NCBI GenBank assembly: GCA_012512055.1
Contig: JAAZEW010000101.1
Location: 1 to 16,677 of the forward strand
DNA from: Bacillota bacterium
GTDB taxonomy: Bacteria; Bacillota_G; SHA-98; UBA4971
DNA length: 16,677 nt
Direction: 5' to 3'
Under the pieces are notes generated by a model, which saw only the letters and a list, made by a program, of their open reading frames with translations, ran no database searches and was not told where the DNA came from. Positions 8,074 through 15,109 of this stretch are shown piece after piece. Within the stretch, counting starts at the first letter, position 1. Each line of letters opens with the position of its first letter. The position numbers and the translations under genes were made by a program.

Positions 8074-8547
8074 TTGGACATCGCTCTGGATTGGCTACGT
8101 CTTTCTGATTCCAGGGAAGCCCTGGTGTTCGTTACATCAATGCTTCCTGTGGTTGAACTTAGAGGAGCTATCCCACTTGGATTGTCTCTGGGAATGAATC
8201 CTGTCGAAGTATACCTCTTGAGTGTCCTCGGAAACCTTGTGCCCGTGGTTCCTGTCATGCTTTTCCTGCGCTATGTTGCAGGCCGGCTCCGAAGGTTCGC
8301 GTGGTTTCGGCAGGCAAGTGACGAATTTTTCCGACGGGTGAAGGCGCGCAGCGAAGTGATCCGGCGCTACGGCCCACTGGGGCTTGTGCTGTTTGTCGCT
8401 GTTCCCTTGCCGTCAACCGGTGCATGGACCGCATCGATTGCCGCTTTTCTTTTGGGCATCAGAATAAGACATGCTTTTCTTGCGATTTCCGTAGGCACCC
8501 TACTGGCAGGGGCAGTAGTGACTTACTTTGGCTGCCAGGTCTTGTGA
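8074..8547 (+). CDS. COG2426 small integral membrane protein ('small multidrug export' family)
   Basis: Predicted inner-membrane protein of 157 residues, the usual size for the Sm_multidrug_ex/COG2426 family. Hallmarks are VELRGAIPLGLSLGMNP (about residues 26-42), GNLVPVVPVMLFL (about 53-65), and VPLPSTGAWTASIAAFLLGI in the second half, ahead of a C-terminal membrane segment. The export name comes from annotation history; the substrate is not established. The TTG start is forced: an in-frame TGA lies at 8047-8049, no ATG lies between, and AAGGGG at 8060-8065 is eight bases upstream. It lies 75 bases after tadC and could be co-transcribed with it, but nothing in the sequence links it to pilus assembly. 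Confidence 0.82.
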   Translation: MDIALDWLRLSDSREALVFVTSMLPVVELRGAIPLGLSLGMNPVEVYLLSVLGNLVPVVPVMLFLRYVAGRLRRFAWFRQASDEFFRRVKARSEVIRRYGPLGLVLFVAVPLPSTGAWTASIAAFLLGIRIRHAFLAISVGTLLAGAVVTYFGCQVL

Positions 8548-8594
8548 CCGGCATCATTGAGACGACTGGGACGATTGCACGATTGCAGGGGATC

Positions 8595-8624
8595 TTGACA
8601 TGCCTCTGAAGGGTATGATATCTT
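8595..8624 (+). promoter_or_regulatory. Candidate promoter for the purine operon (weak)
   Basis: A perfect -35 hexamer TTGACA (8595-8600) is followed after 18 bases by TATCTT (8619-8624), four of six to the -10 consensus. TATGAT at 8614-8619 is a better -10 but only 13 bases away. A second TTGACA at 8674-8679 has no -10 at the right distance. The start would lie about 130 bases before the riboswitch. No promoter here is convincing on its own. Confidence 0.3.
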
Positions 8625-8638
8625 GATGTCAGAGGTAT
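8600..8638 (+). repeat. Inverted repeat upstream of the purine riboswitch
   Basis: Bases 8600-8609 (ATGCCTCTGA) pair with 8629-8638 (TCAGAGGTAT) over ten positions, including one G-T, around a 19-base spacer. It overlaps the candidate promoter, so it could be an operator or a leader hairpin. No T-tract follows, so it is not an obvious terminator. The rest of 8548-8757 shows only a tandem pair of ACGATTGC (8571-8586). Confidence 0.45.
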
Positions 8639-8760
8639 TGCCAGTAGTTGCTAAAGACCCTTTGTGCAGGAAATTGACATTGTAATATGCGAAATCGGCA
8701 GAGTCGGCTCCTCATGCGCGACTTAGGCGACTGTGATTGGGCAAAGGGCCGGCTGGTGCA

Positions 8761-8894
8761 CGAGGGAAAGTGCGCCTAGGGTTCCACCTGCGTGTTTTCA
8801 TTTTACGGCGGGGTTCGGTCCAAGCGGCGCAGGCCTGCAATTTGCAGTGCTACACCGGCTAGGGATAAAAGCCCCGGCGGATAGGTTTCACTCG
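8761..8894 (+). promoter_or_regulatory. ykkC-family riboswitch, PRPP type (subtype 2b), upstream of purE
   Basis: Conserved ykkC blocks occur in the right order: GGAAAGTG (8764-8771), CTAGGGTTCC (8776-8785), GGTCCAAGC (8817-8825), TACACCGG (near 8850-8858), then GGGATAAAAGCCC and GGCGGATAGG. The expected helices pair: TGCGCC (8771-8776) with GGCGCA (8826-8831), a CTGC/GCAG hairpin within 8835-8847, and a closing stem CGAG-g-GAAA (8761-8769) with TTTC-a-CTCG (8886-8894). The ykkC fold has guanidine, ppGpp and PRPP variants. The purine operon directly downstream and the extra closing helix favour PRPP, which in known cases turns purine genes on. The 3' strand of the closing stem is shared with the hairpin that follows. 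This is sequence and pairing by eye, without a covariance search. Confidence 0.85.
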
Positions 8895-8920
8895 AAACCT
8901 ATTTGCTGGGGCTAATTATT
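8870..8920 (+). terminator. Riboswitch expression platform: 20-bp hairpin competing with the aptamer
   Basis: Arms 8870-8889 and 8894-8913 pair over all 20 positions, with three G-T pairs, around the loop ACTC (8890-8893). An A/T-rich run, AATTATT, follows instead of a clean T-tract. The left arm and loop contain the 3' strand of the aptamer closing stem (8886-8894) and its GCCC (8871-8874), so aptamer and hairpin cannot both form. This fits PRPP-dependent antitermination. The poor T-tract leaves open a different mode of control. Confidence 0.72.
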
Positions 8921-8961
8921 TGGTAGGCGGAGACAACTATTTTAGGCAGGAGGGAACAGGG

Positions 8962-9498
8962 ATGGAGCTGAGAGGAGCAAAAGCAAGCGGTATGAAGGCC
9001 TTGGTTATGATGGGGAGCGACTCAGATCTTGAGATTATGCGTGAGTGCATAGCCACACTCGAAGCTTTTGGTGTCCCACATAAGGTCGTAGTCGCCTCAG
9101 CGCACCGGTCTCTTCACCGTGTGATTTCAACTGTGAGAGAAGCTGAGGAGCAAGGTGCAAAAGTCATAATCGCAGCAGCAGGCGGCGCAGCTCACCTGGC
9201 AGGCGTTGTAGCCGGCATGACTGTTGCGCCTGTGATAGGCGTGCCTTGCGGGAATTCTCCGTTGTCCGGCGTAGATGCGCTTTACTCCACGGTTCAGATG
9301 CCTTCCGGGATTCCTGTTGCTTGTGTCGGAGTGAATGCATCGAAGAATGCCGCTCTTCTTGCCATTGAGATCCTTGCTGTGGCAGACCCGGTGCTTCACC
9401 GCGCATCGGTTGACTATAGAGCGGAGCTGGCCCGCGGGGTTGAGGAGAAACACGAGCGTGTAGCGAAGGCGCTCGGTATTGAAGAAAGGACTCGTTGA
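8962..9498 (+). CDS. purE: N5-carboxyaminoimidazole ribonucleotide mutase PurE (class I)
   Basis: Converts N5-CAIR to CAIR in purine biosynthesis. The protein has 178 residues from the chosen ATG, usual for class I PurE. MGSDSDLEIM near the N-terminus forms the phosphate-binding region. SAHR carries the expected catalytic His (H48), and GGAAHLAG and YSTVQMPSGIPVA complete the active-site signature. Some usually conserved positions differ: SAHR is followed by SL rather than TP, and AHLAG replaces AHLPG. The ATG at 8962 has AGGAGGG (8948-8954) seven bases ahead. A later ATG at 8992 gives the family-typical start MKALVMMGSDSD but has worse spacing, and an upstream in-frame TTG at 8920 touches the riboswitch hairpin. 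First gene of the operon; no purK follows, so the N5-CAIR source is encoded elsewhere. Confidence 0.93.
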   Translation: MELRGAKASGMKALVMMGSDSDLEIMRECIATLEAFGVPHKVVVASAHRSLHRVISTVREAEEQGAKVIIAAAGGAAHLAGVVAGMTVAPVIGVPCGNSPLSGVDALYSTVQMPSGIPVACVGVNASKNAALLAIEILAVADPVLHRASVDYRAELARGVEEKHERVAKALGIEERTR

Positions 9499-9587
9499 AA
9501 GATATCTATGGCGGTAGAACATACCTGTGCCGGTGGAAGATGTTTATGTTGATTGGGGATATCCAGGCTGACAAGGGGGCGTAGAGA

Positions 9588-11849
9588 TTGGAGCAAGAAA
9601 TGTGGCGTGAAATGGGCCTTTCCAGAGACGAATATGGCAGCATCGTCAGTATCCTTGGACGGGAACCCAACGAAGTGGAACTGGGAATGTTTGCAGCCAT
9701 GTGGTCAGAGCACTGCAGTTACAAGAATTCCAAAGAGGTCTTGCGTCTGTTCCCCACGGCAGGGGACAGAGTCGTTCAGGGCCCCGGCGAGAATGCAGGC
9801 GCCATGGATATCGGTGATGGGCTGGCGGTAGTATTCAAGATAGAAAGCCATAACCATCCGTCTGCTGTGGAGCCGTTTCAAGGTGCAGCGACAGGTGTTG
9901 GCGGAATCGTCCGGGACGTGCTTGCCATGGGTGCCGAACCCATTGCGCTTTTGGGTGTCTTGAGGGCAGGGCCGCTCTCTTGCAAACGATCCAGGTGGAT
10001 CCTGCGGCGTGCCACGGAAGGCATGACGTGGTACGGAGATGCGCTGGGTATCCCGGCAGTCGGAGGAGACCTTGCAACCCACCCGAGCTTCAGAGAGAAT
10101 CCGCTTGTAAATGCTATGTGTGTCGGCATCGTGGAGATATCCGCTATCAAGAAATCTGCAGCCCGAGGACCGGGCAACCCTGTTATCGTGGTAGGTGCAC
10201 GCACCGGGCGCGACGGAATCCAGGGGGCGGCTTTTGCGTCTCAGGAGATTGCACCTGAAGTGCGGGCAGGCGGAGAAGCGCTTCAAATCGGGGATTCTAA
10301 GTCGGGACATGCCCTTAAGGAGGCATGCCTTGAGCTTTACGATGTCCTTGGCGACTCCCTCATGGGCATTCAGGACATGGGGGCAGCAGGCCTCACTTGT
10401 TCATCGGCTGAGATGGCGTCCAAAGGTAGCGTTGGCATGGAGATCGATGTCGCCGGGGTGCCCAGGCGCGAGGAAGGCATGACCCCCTATGAAGTCATGC
10501 TGTCCGAGTCCCAAGAGAGAATGCTGGTTGTAGTGCCTCCGGGAAGAGAGGCGGATGTCATAGGGATATTTCGGAAGTGGGGGCTGGAAGCGGAAGTTAC
10601 CGGCAAAGTCACTGACAACGGTATCCTGCGCGTTAAAGACGGCACTGCCACTGTGGCAGAAGTCCCTGCGAAAGCCCTTACGGAAATGGCCCCCTGCTAC
10701 AGCAGGGAGACGCGGGCGCCTGCTCTTTCAGAGATGAAGTCTTCCGAGGATCTTTCGGATGTGCCGGAGCCTTCCGACTACCGGGATGCGCTCAGACTTG
10801 TCCTTTCATCCCCGAAAATCGCATGTAAAGGATGGCTGGGACGGCAGGCTTCAGCCGGGAAGGACACAGAGAACGTGGATTATGTTGTGTGCGGACCTGG
10901 AGCGCAAGTGGTGCGCGTGCCTGGCACAAGTAAGGGATTGGCTGTGACATGTGAGGTCGACTCGCTTTATTGCAGCCTTGATCCCTGGCAGGGTGCAGCG
11001 CACGCCGTGGTAGAAGCAGCCAGGAACCTGGTTGCTTGCGGTGCGGTCCCGCTTGGAATTACAGATTGCCTGAACTTCGGGAACCCTCTGAACCCCGAGG
11101 TGATGTGGCAGTTCAAGAAGACGGTTGAAGGTATGTCCGCTGCTTGTAGGAGGCTGGATGTCCCTGTTACAGGTGGTAACGTCAGCTTCTATAACGAATC
11201 GGATGGCGTCTCCGTCCACCCGACACCTTCAGTAGGTATGGTTGGCCTCGTGGAGGATATGGAAAACGTCACTACATCCTGGTTTAAGCAGGTGGGAGAC
11301 GTAGTAGCTGTCCTCGGACGCACGGAACCCGGGATCGGTGCAAGTGAATATCTTTCAGAAGTGCACGGAATCGAAGGAGGACAGGTACCCCGTATAGACC
11401 TTGATGCTGAAGAAGCCCTGCTCAATCTCGTTAAGCAGTTGACCTCAAAACGACTTCTTTCGTCGGCGAGGGGTATTTCAGAAGGAGGCATCGCTGCAGG
11501 GTTGGCAGATGCATGTGCCCTAGGGGATGTCGGGGCTGACGTGGCTCTTGACGGTATGAGGTTGGATCATTACTTGTTCAGTGAGTCAGGTGCTCGGATG
11601 CTTGTGTCTTTTGTCCCGTCGAATCTTCCGCAGGTGGAAGCTATGGCGAAATCGGGAAACGTGCCGCTGTCGGTTATCGGTAAGGTTGGCGGACAGAGCC
11701 TTGTAGTCCGGAGAAGCCGGCAACTACGCCCGGCTGAGTGCTCCGGAGTTGAGGCAGAATGCACTGGAGAAGATGCCATAGAGATTAGGGTCTCAGAAAT
11801 ATCACGGATTTACCGGGAGGCATGCTCATGGCTGGAGGAAGAGGATTGA
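9588..11849 (+). CDS. purL: Phosphoribosylformylglycinamidine synthase subunit PurL (small type)
   Basis: ATP-dependent subunit that converts FGAR to FGAM, receiving ammonia from PurQ and needing PurS. At 753 residues it is the small, three-subunit type. Hallmarks are [11 protein letters not shown] near residue 45, [20 protein letters not shown] (about 85-105), [16 protein letters not shown] (about 203-218), the [18 protein letters not shown] stretch, and a second half with [11 protein letters not shown] and [10 protein letters not shown]. The stretch usually reading GDPFxEK is GDSKSGHAL here, a local divergence. The TTG start is chosen because AAGGGGG (9573-9579) sits eight bases ahead; ATG codons at 9600 and 9612 are too far from it. 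Neither purS nor purQ is in the window. The 89-base gap after purE shows no clear element. Confidence 0.94.
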   Translation: MEQEMWREMGLSRDEYGSIVSILGREPNEVELGMFAAMWSEHCSYKNSKEVLRLFPTAGDRVVQGPGENAGAMDIGDGLAVVFKIESHNHPSAVEPFQGAATGVGGIVRDVLAMGAEPIALLGVLRAGPLSCKRSRWILRRATEGMTWYGDALGIPAVGGDLATHPSFRENPLVNAMCVGIVEISAIKKSAARGPGNPVIVVGARTGRDGIQGAAFASQEIAPEVRAGGEALQIGDSKSGHALKEACLELYDVLGDSLMGIQDMGAAGLTCSSAEMASKGSVGMEIDVAGVPRREEGMTPYEVMLSESQERMLVVVPPGREADVIGIFRKWGLEAEVTGKVTDNGILRVKDGTATVAEVPAKALTEMAPCYSRETRAPALSEMKSSEDLSDVPEPSDYRDALRLVLSSPKIACKGWLGRQASAGKDTENVDYVVCGPGAQVVRVPGTSKGLAVTCEVDSLYCSLDPWQGAAHAVVEAARNLVACGAVPLGITDCLNFGNPLNPEVMWQFKKTVEGMSAACRRLDVPVTGGNVSFYNESDGVSVHPTPSVGMVGLVEDMENVTTSWFKQVGDVVAVLGRTEPGIGASEYLSEVHGIEGGQVPRIDLDAEEALLNLVKQLTSKRLLSSARGISEGGIAAGLADACALGDVGADVALDGMRLDHYLFSESGARMLVSFVPSNLPQVEAMAKSGNVPLSVIGKVGGQSLVVRRSRQLRPAECSGVEAECTGEDAIEIRVSEISRIYREACSWLEEED

Positions 11850-14437
11850 CGTCACCCGGATGGCGTGGGATACCCAAGTGGCGTGAACGCTGCGGAGTTG
11901 TCGGGATAATATGCCAAGACGCATCTGCCGCTGAACGTGGCATATACAGCCTCCAGGCTCTTCAGCACCGAGGCCAGGAGAGTGCAGGAATTGCTTGCGC
12001 GTCACCGGGCGACGGGATTCGACTGCATAAAGGGATGGGCCTGGTGTCAGAGGTGTTTGACCAAGATGTAGCAGGACGGCTGAAGGGAAACATAGCAATA
12101 GGCCACGTGCTGTACTCCAAGGGCGGTTTGGGCGGGATATCAGATGCAGAGCCTCTCCTGTTTCATTACCCGTGGGGAGATGTCGCCATTGCCACAAACG
12201 GCGCATTGGTGAACGCCGAAGAACTGCGCGCCTCCTTAGGTGCGGCAGGCGCCGCATTCCAAACCACATCTGACGCGGAATTCGTCGGGTGCCTGCTTGC
12301 AAAGCATGGCAGCGAGCATTTGGAAGACAAGGTCAGACGGTGCATGATGGAACTTGAAGGCGCGTATTCGGCGGTGATTATGACTTCAAAGTCACTTATT
12401 GCGATGAGGGATCCCAGAGGGTTCAGGCCTTTGTGTCTCGGCAAGTTTCCCGGAGGCTGGGCGATTGCGTCTGAATCTTGCGCGCTTGATGTTATCGGAG
12501 CTGAACTTCAAGGCCGGGTGGAACCCGGAGAGATAGTGATCATAGACAGAGAAGGCATACGCAGAACAGAGGGCAGGCCTTGTCCAGGGAGCGCAATGTG
12601 TATCTTCGAATACGTATATTTCGCAAGGCCTGACAGTATTATCGAAGGTGTCAACGTAAGTCAGGCACGACATGAGATGGGCAGGATGCTCGCGAAGGAA
12701 CACAAGGTCAGCGCAGACATTGTGGTCCCTGTGCCTGAAGCAGGGGTTGAGGCAGGCCTGGGATTTGCCCGTGAGAGCGGAATACCGTTTGAATACGGGC
12801 TTGTCAGAAACCGCTACCTGGGCAGGACATTCATCAGGCCTGAACCCGATGCGCGACGCCTTGGGGTAAGGCTGAAGCTCAATGCAGTCCGCCAGGCGGT
12901 CAAGGGTAAACATGTTCTCGTTGTTGATGACTCAATTGTAAGAGGCACGACAAGCACCAGATTGGTCACGCTTCTCAGGGAAGCAGGGGCGAAGAGCGTA
13001 GGTCTTATGATAGCCTCTCCCCCTGTCACTCACCGGTGTTACTACGGTGTCGGCACAACTCCCGCAAACCACGAATGCCTGGCAGCATCAAACGGGGCAA
13101 GCTCAGTGCTTAGGATGACCGGGGCTGACAGCCTGAATTATCTGAGCTGGGAAGGCCTGCTTGAGGCAATGAGGAACGCAGGCGCACGTGATATTGGATT
13201 CTGCCTCGGTTGTTTTGGTGGCTGCTACCCCGTGGTGGCTCCTCAGAAAGCTGAGAAACTTGAGAACTTGGACAGCTCAGAGAAACCTGAGAAACTCGAG
13301 GACCCGGATAGCTTGGAAAAATCCGAGAGGCTCGAGAATCCGGATAGCCCGGAGAAACCCGAGTGCCCGGAGGAATCCGGGGAGGCAGTTGAGGAGCAAG
13401 AAACGCAGGCGACCTATGCGGCAGCAGGCGTGGACATCGACAGGGGGATGAAAGCCGTTGAGCTGATCAAGGGCGTCCTGAAAAAAATGCCCTCTGACCG
13501 CTTCATCAGCGGACTGGGCGGATTCGGGGGAAGCTTTTTGTTGGATTGCGGAGGGCTTGAAGATATTGTGCTCGTAGCCGGGACTGACGGGGTAGGGACC
13601 AAGCTTCGAATCGCCATAGAAGCAAACAGGCATAACACTATCGGGATTGACGCGGTTGCCATGTGTGTAAACGATGTAATCACATCAGGAGCAAAACCCC
13701 TCTTCTTCCTGGATTACCTTGCACAAGGCAGGATTGAGCCTCAGAAGGTGCAAGCTGTCGTGTCCGGAGTGGCAGAAGGCTGTATGAGGGCAGGATGTGT
13801 GCTCTTAGGCGGTGAGACTGCGGAAATGCCCGGGTTTTACGGCGGCGCTGACTACGACATAGCAGGGTTCGCAGTGGGCGCAGTCAAAAGGTCAGAGATC
13901 ATTGACGGGAGCACAATACAGTCAGGGGATATTCTTATTGGCTTGGCATCATCAGGCCTTCATAGCAACGGGTATTCCCTGGCCCGCCACGTGTTATTCG
14001 ATATGGCAGGCCTTAACCTGCCAGATGAGCCGGAAGAACTGGGACGTCAACTTGTGGATGAACTCCTTGAACCCACCTTGATCTATGTGAGATCCATCCT
14101 CAACCTGGCTGAAGCTGTGACGATCAGGGGCCTTGCCCATATCACAGGAGGCGGGCTCATTGACAATCCTCCGAGGATGCTGCCACCTGGTTTGGCGATA
14201 AAGTTGGATCCTCGATCATGGCATGTTCCTCCAATCTTCAGCGTTTTGCAGAGGCTTGGCAATGTAGGGGATCATGAGATGAGACGCACATTCAACATGG
14301 GACTTGGCTTCATTGTGGCGGTGAGGCCGGATGATGTGGAGTCCGCCCTGGAGAGCCTTACTGCCTCAGGCGAACAATGCCGCGTGGTGGGACAGGTGAT
14401 CCCCGGCAACGGGGAGGTGTTATTCGCCGATGAATAG
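11828..14437 (+). CDS. purFM: PurF-PurM fusion: amidophosphoribosyltransferase joined to AIR synthetase
   Basis: One uninterrupted frame encodes two enzymes. Residues 1-21 look like a propeptide ahead of the catalytic Cys22 (RERCGVVG). The glutaminase domain has [22 protein letters not shown] and [12 protein letters not shown]. The phosphoribosyltransferase domain has [23 protein letters not shown] and the PRPP loop [14 protein letters not shown]. It ends with CLGCFGGC (459-466), where an iron-sulfur ligand cluster is expected. An acidic linker of 12-residue repeats (about 472-528) leads to a full PurM (about 529-869) with [41 protein letters not shown] and ITGGGLIDN. PurF makes phosphoribosylamine from PRPP and glutamine; PurM closes FGAM to AIR, four steps later. 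The ATG at 11828 has GGGAGG seven bases ahead. ATG 11822 is too close to it; TTG 11846, overlapping the purL stop with its own GGAGG, is a real alternative. Confidence 0.93.
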   Translation: MAGGRGLTSPGWRGIPKWRERCGVVGIICQDASAAERGIYSLQALQHRGQESAGIACASPGDGIRLHKGMGLVSEVFDQDVAGRLKGNIAIGHVLYSKGGLGGISDAEPLLFHYPWGDVAIATNGALVNAEELRASLGAAGAAFQTTSDAEFVGCLLAKHGSEHLEDKVRRCMMELEGAYSAVIMTSKSLIAMRDPRGFRPLCLGKFPGGWAIASESCALDVIGAELQGRVEPGEIVIIDREGIRRTEGRPCPGSAMCIFEYVYFARPDSIIEGVNVSQARHEMGRMLAKEHKVSADIVVPVPEAGVEAGLGFARESGIPFEYGLVRNRYLGRTFIRPEPDARRLGVRLKLNAVRQAVKGKHVLVVDDSIVRGTTSTRLVTLLREAGAKSVGLMIASPPVTHRCYYGVGTTPANHECLAASNGASSVLRMTGADSLNYLSWEGLLEAMRNAGARDIGFCLGCFGGCYPVVAPQKAEKLENLDSSEKPEKLEDPDSLEKSERLENPDSPEKPECPEESGEAVEEQETQATYAAAGVDIDRGMKAVELIKGVLKKMPSDRFISGLGGFGGSFLLDCGGLEDIVLVAGTDGVGTKLRIAIEANRHNTIGIDAVAMCVNDVITSGAKPLFFLDYLAQGRIEPQKVQAVVSGVAEGCMRAGCVLLGGETAEMPGFYGGADYDIAGFAVGAVKRSEIIDGSTIQSGDILIGLASSGLHSNGYSLARHVLFDMAGLNLPDEPEELGRQLVDELLEPTLIYVRSILNLAEAVTIRGLAHITGGGLIDNPPRMLPPGLAIKLDPRSWHVPPIFSVLQRLGNVGDHEMRRTFNMGLGFIVAVRPDDVESALESLTASGEQCRVVGQVIPGNGEVLFADE
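13253..13381 (+). repeat. 36-bp in-frame tandem repeats coding the PurF-PurM linker
   Basis: Three full units at 13253-13288, 13289-13324 and 13325-13360 and a decayed partial unit from 13361 each begin with GAG and encode 12 residues of the pattern E-(K/R)-L-E-x-x-D-S-x-E-K-x. Units two and three match at 28 of 36 bases. The product is a highly charged, Pro-containing spacer with no family resemblance, sitting exactly between the two enzyme domains. Confidence 0.9.
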
Positions 14438-15065
14438 AGTTCTACCGCGAAAATCCAGGATTGTTGTCCTGGCTTCAGGAAGAGGGACAAACTTTCAGGC
14501 CATAATCGACGCAAGCGAGTCAGGGAGGCTGTCAGGGGAAGTTGTGGGACTCGTCTCTGATAATCCTAATGCTGCTGCACTTGAGCGGGCCCGACGCCAC
14601 GGAATACCCCAGGTTGTGGTGGAGCGCAAATCATCCCCTTCCAAGAGGGAATTTGATCGCTGCCTTAGAGAGGCGGTGCGGCAATTCGCACCTGACCTGG
14701 CAGTCCTTGCCGGGTTCATGAGGCTTTTAGGGAGAGATTTCCTTGACGAGTTTCAGGGAAAAGTCATCAATATTCACCCTTCACTTCTTCCCGCGTTTAG
14801 AGGCCTGGACGCTCAGAAACAGGCTTTGGATTACGGGGTCAGATATACAGGCTGCACAGTGCATTTTGTGGATGAAGGGACAGATACAGGCCCTATAATC
14901 GGCCAGAGGGTGGTTCCTGTGATGCCTGACGATACAGAGGATACCCTTACAGCTCGGATTCTGGTTAAAGAACACGCTCTCATGGTTGAGTGCATCAACG
15001 CCGTTCTGACAGGTAGAGTCCGAAGGGACGGAAGAAAGGTCATCGTTTGCCCATATGCGCCGTAA
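14430..15065 (+). CDS. purN: Phosphoribosylglycinamide formyltransferase PurN (10-formyl-THF dependent)
   Basis: Transfers a formyl group from 10-formyl-tetrahydrofolate to GAR, giving FGAR. The 211-residue protein shows [12 protein letters not shown] near the N-terminus (phosphate binding). The catalytic trio keeps family spacing: N114 and H116 in INIHPSLLP and D152 in [16 protein letters not shown] and [20 protein letters not shown] fill the folate and substrate regions. The ATG overlaps the end of purFM by eight bases, with GGGAGG at 14412-14417 upstream, so translation is probably coupled. A 7-bp hairpin, TAAAGCC/GGCTTTA (15063-15069, 15073-15079), begins at its stop codon; no T-tract follows, so read-through into purH is expected. 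Confidence 0.95.
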   Translation: MNRVLPRKSRIVVLASGRGTNFQAIIDASESGRLSGEVVGLVSDNPNAAALERARRHGIPQVVVERKSSPSKREFDRCLREAVRQFAPDLAVLAGFMRLLGRDFLDEFQGKVINIHPSLLPAFRGLDAQKQALDYGVRYTGCTVHFVDEGTDTGPIIGQRVVPVMPDDTEDTLTARILVKEHALMVECINAVLTGRVRRDGRKVIVCPYAP

Positions 15066-15109
15066 AGCCCCTGGCTTTAGGCATAGGGAATGTCAAGGAG
15101 GCCGGTGAA

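Noticed and set aside
8548..8757. A second riboswitch, such as a guanine aptamer in tandem with the PRPP aptamer
   Set aside because: Tandem guanine-PRPP arrangements are known, but I could not find the purine-aptamer core here.
8733..8915. A 60-codon open frame upstream of purE
   Set aside because: It overlaps the riboswitch and its hairpin, and its codons follow the RNA structure.
8920..8961. Upstream TTG start that would add 14 residues to PurE
   Set aside because: It begins directly behind the riboswitch hairpin without a ribosome binding site, whereas the ATG at 8962 has AGGAGGG at ideal spacing.
15063..15079. Transcription terminator after purN
   Set aside because: The 7-bp hairpin has a three-base loop but no T-tract, and purH follows closely with its own strong ribosome binding site.
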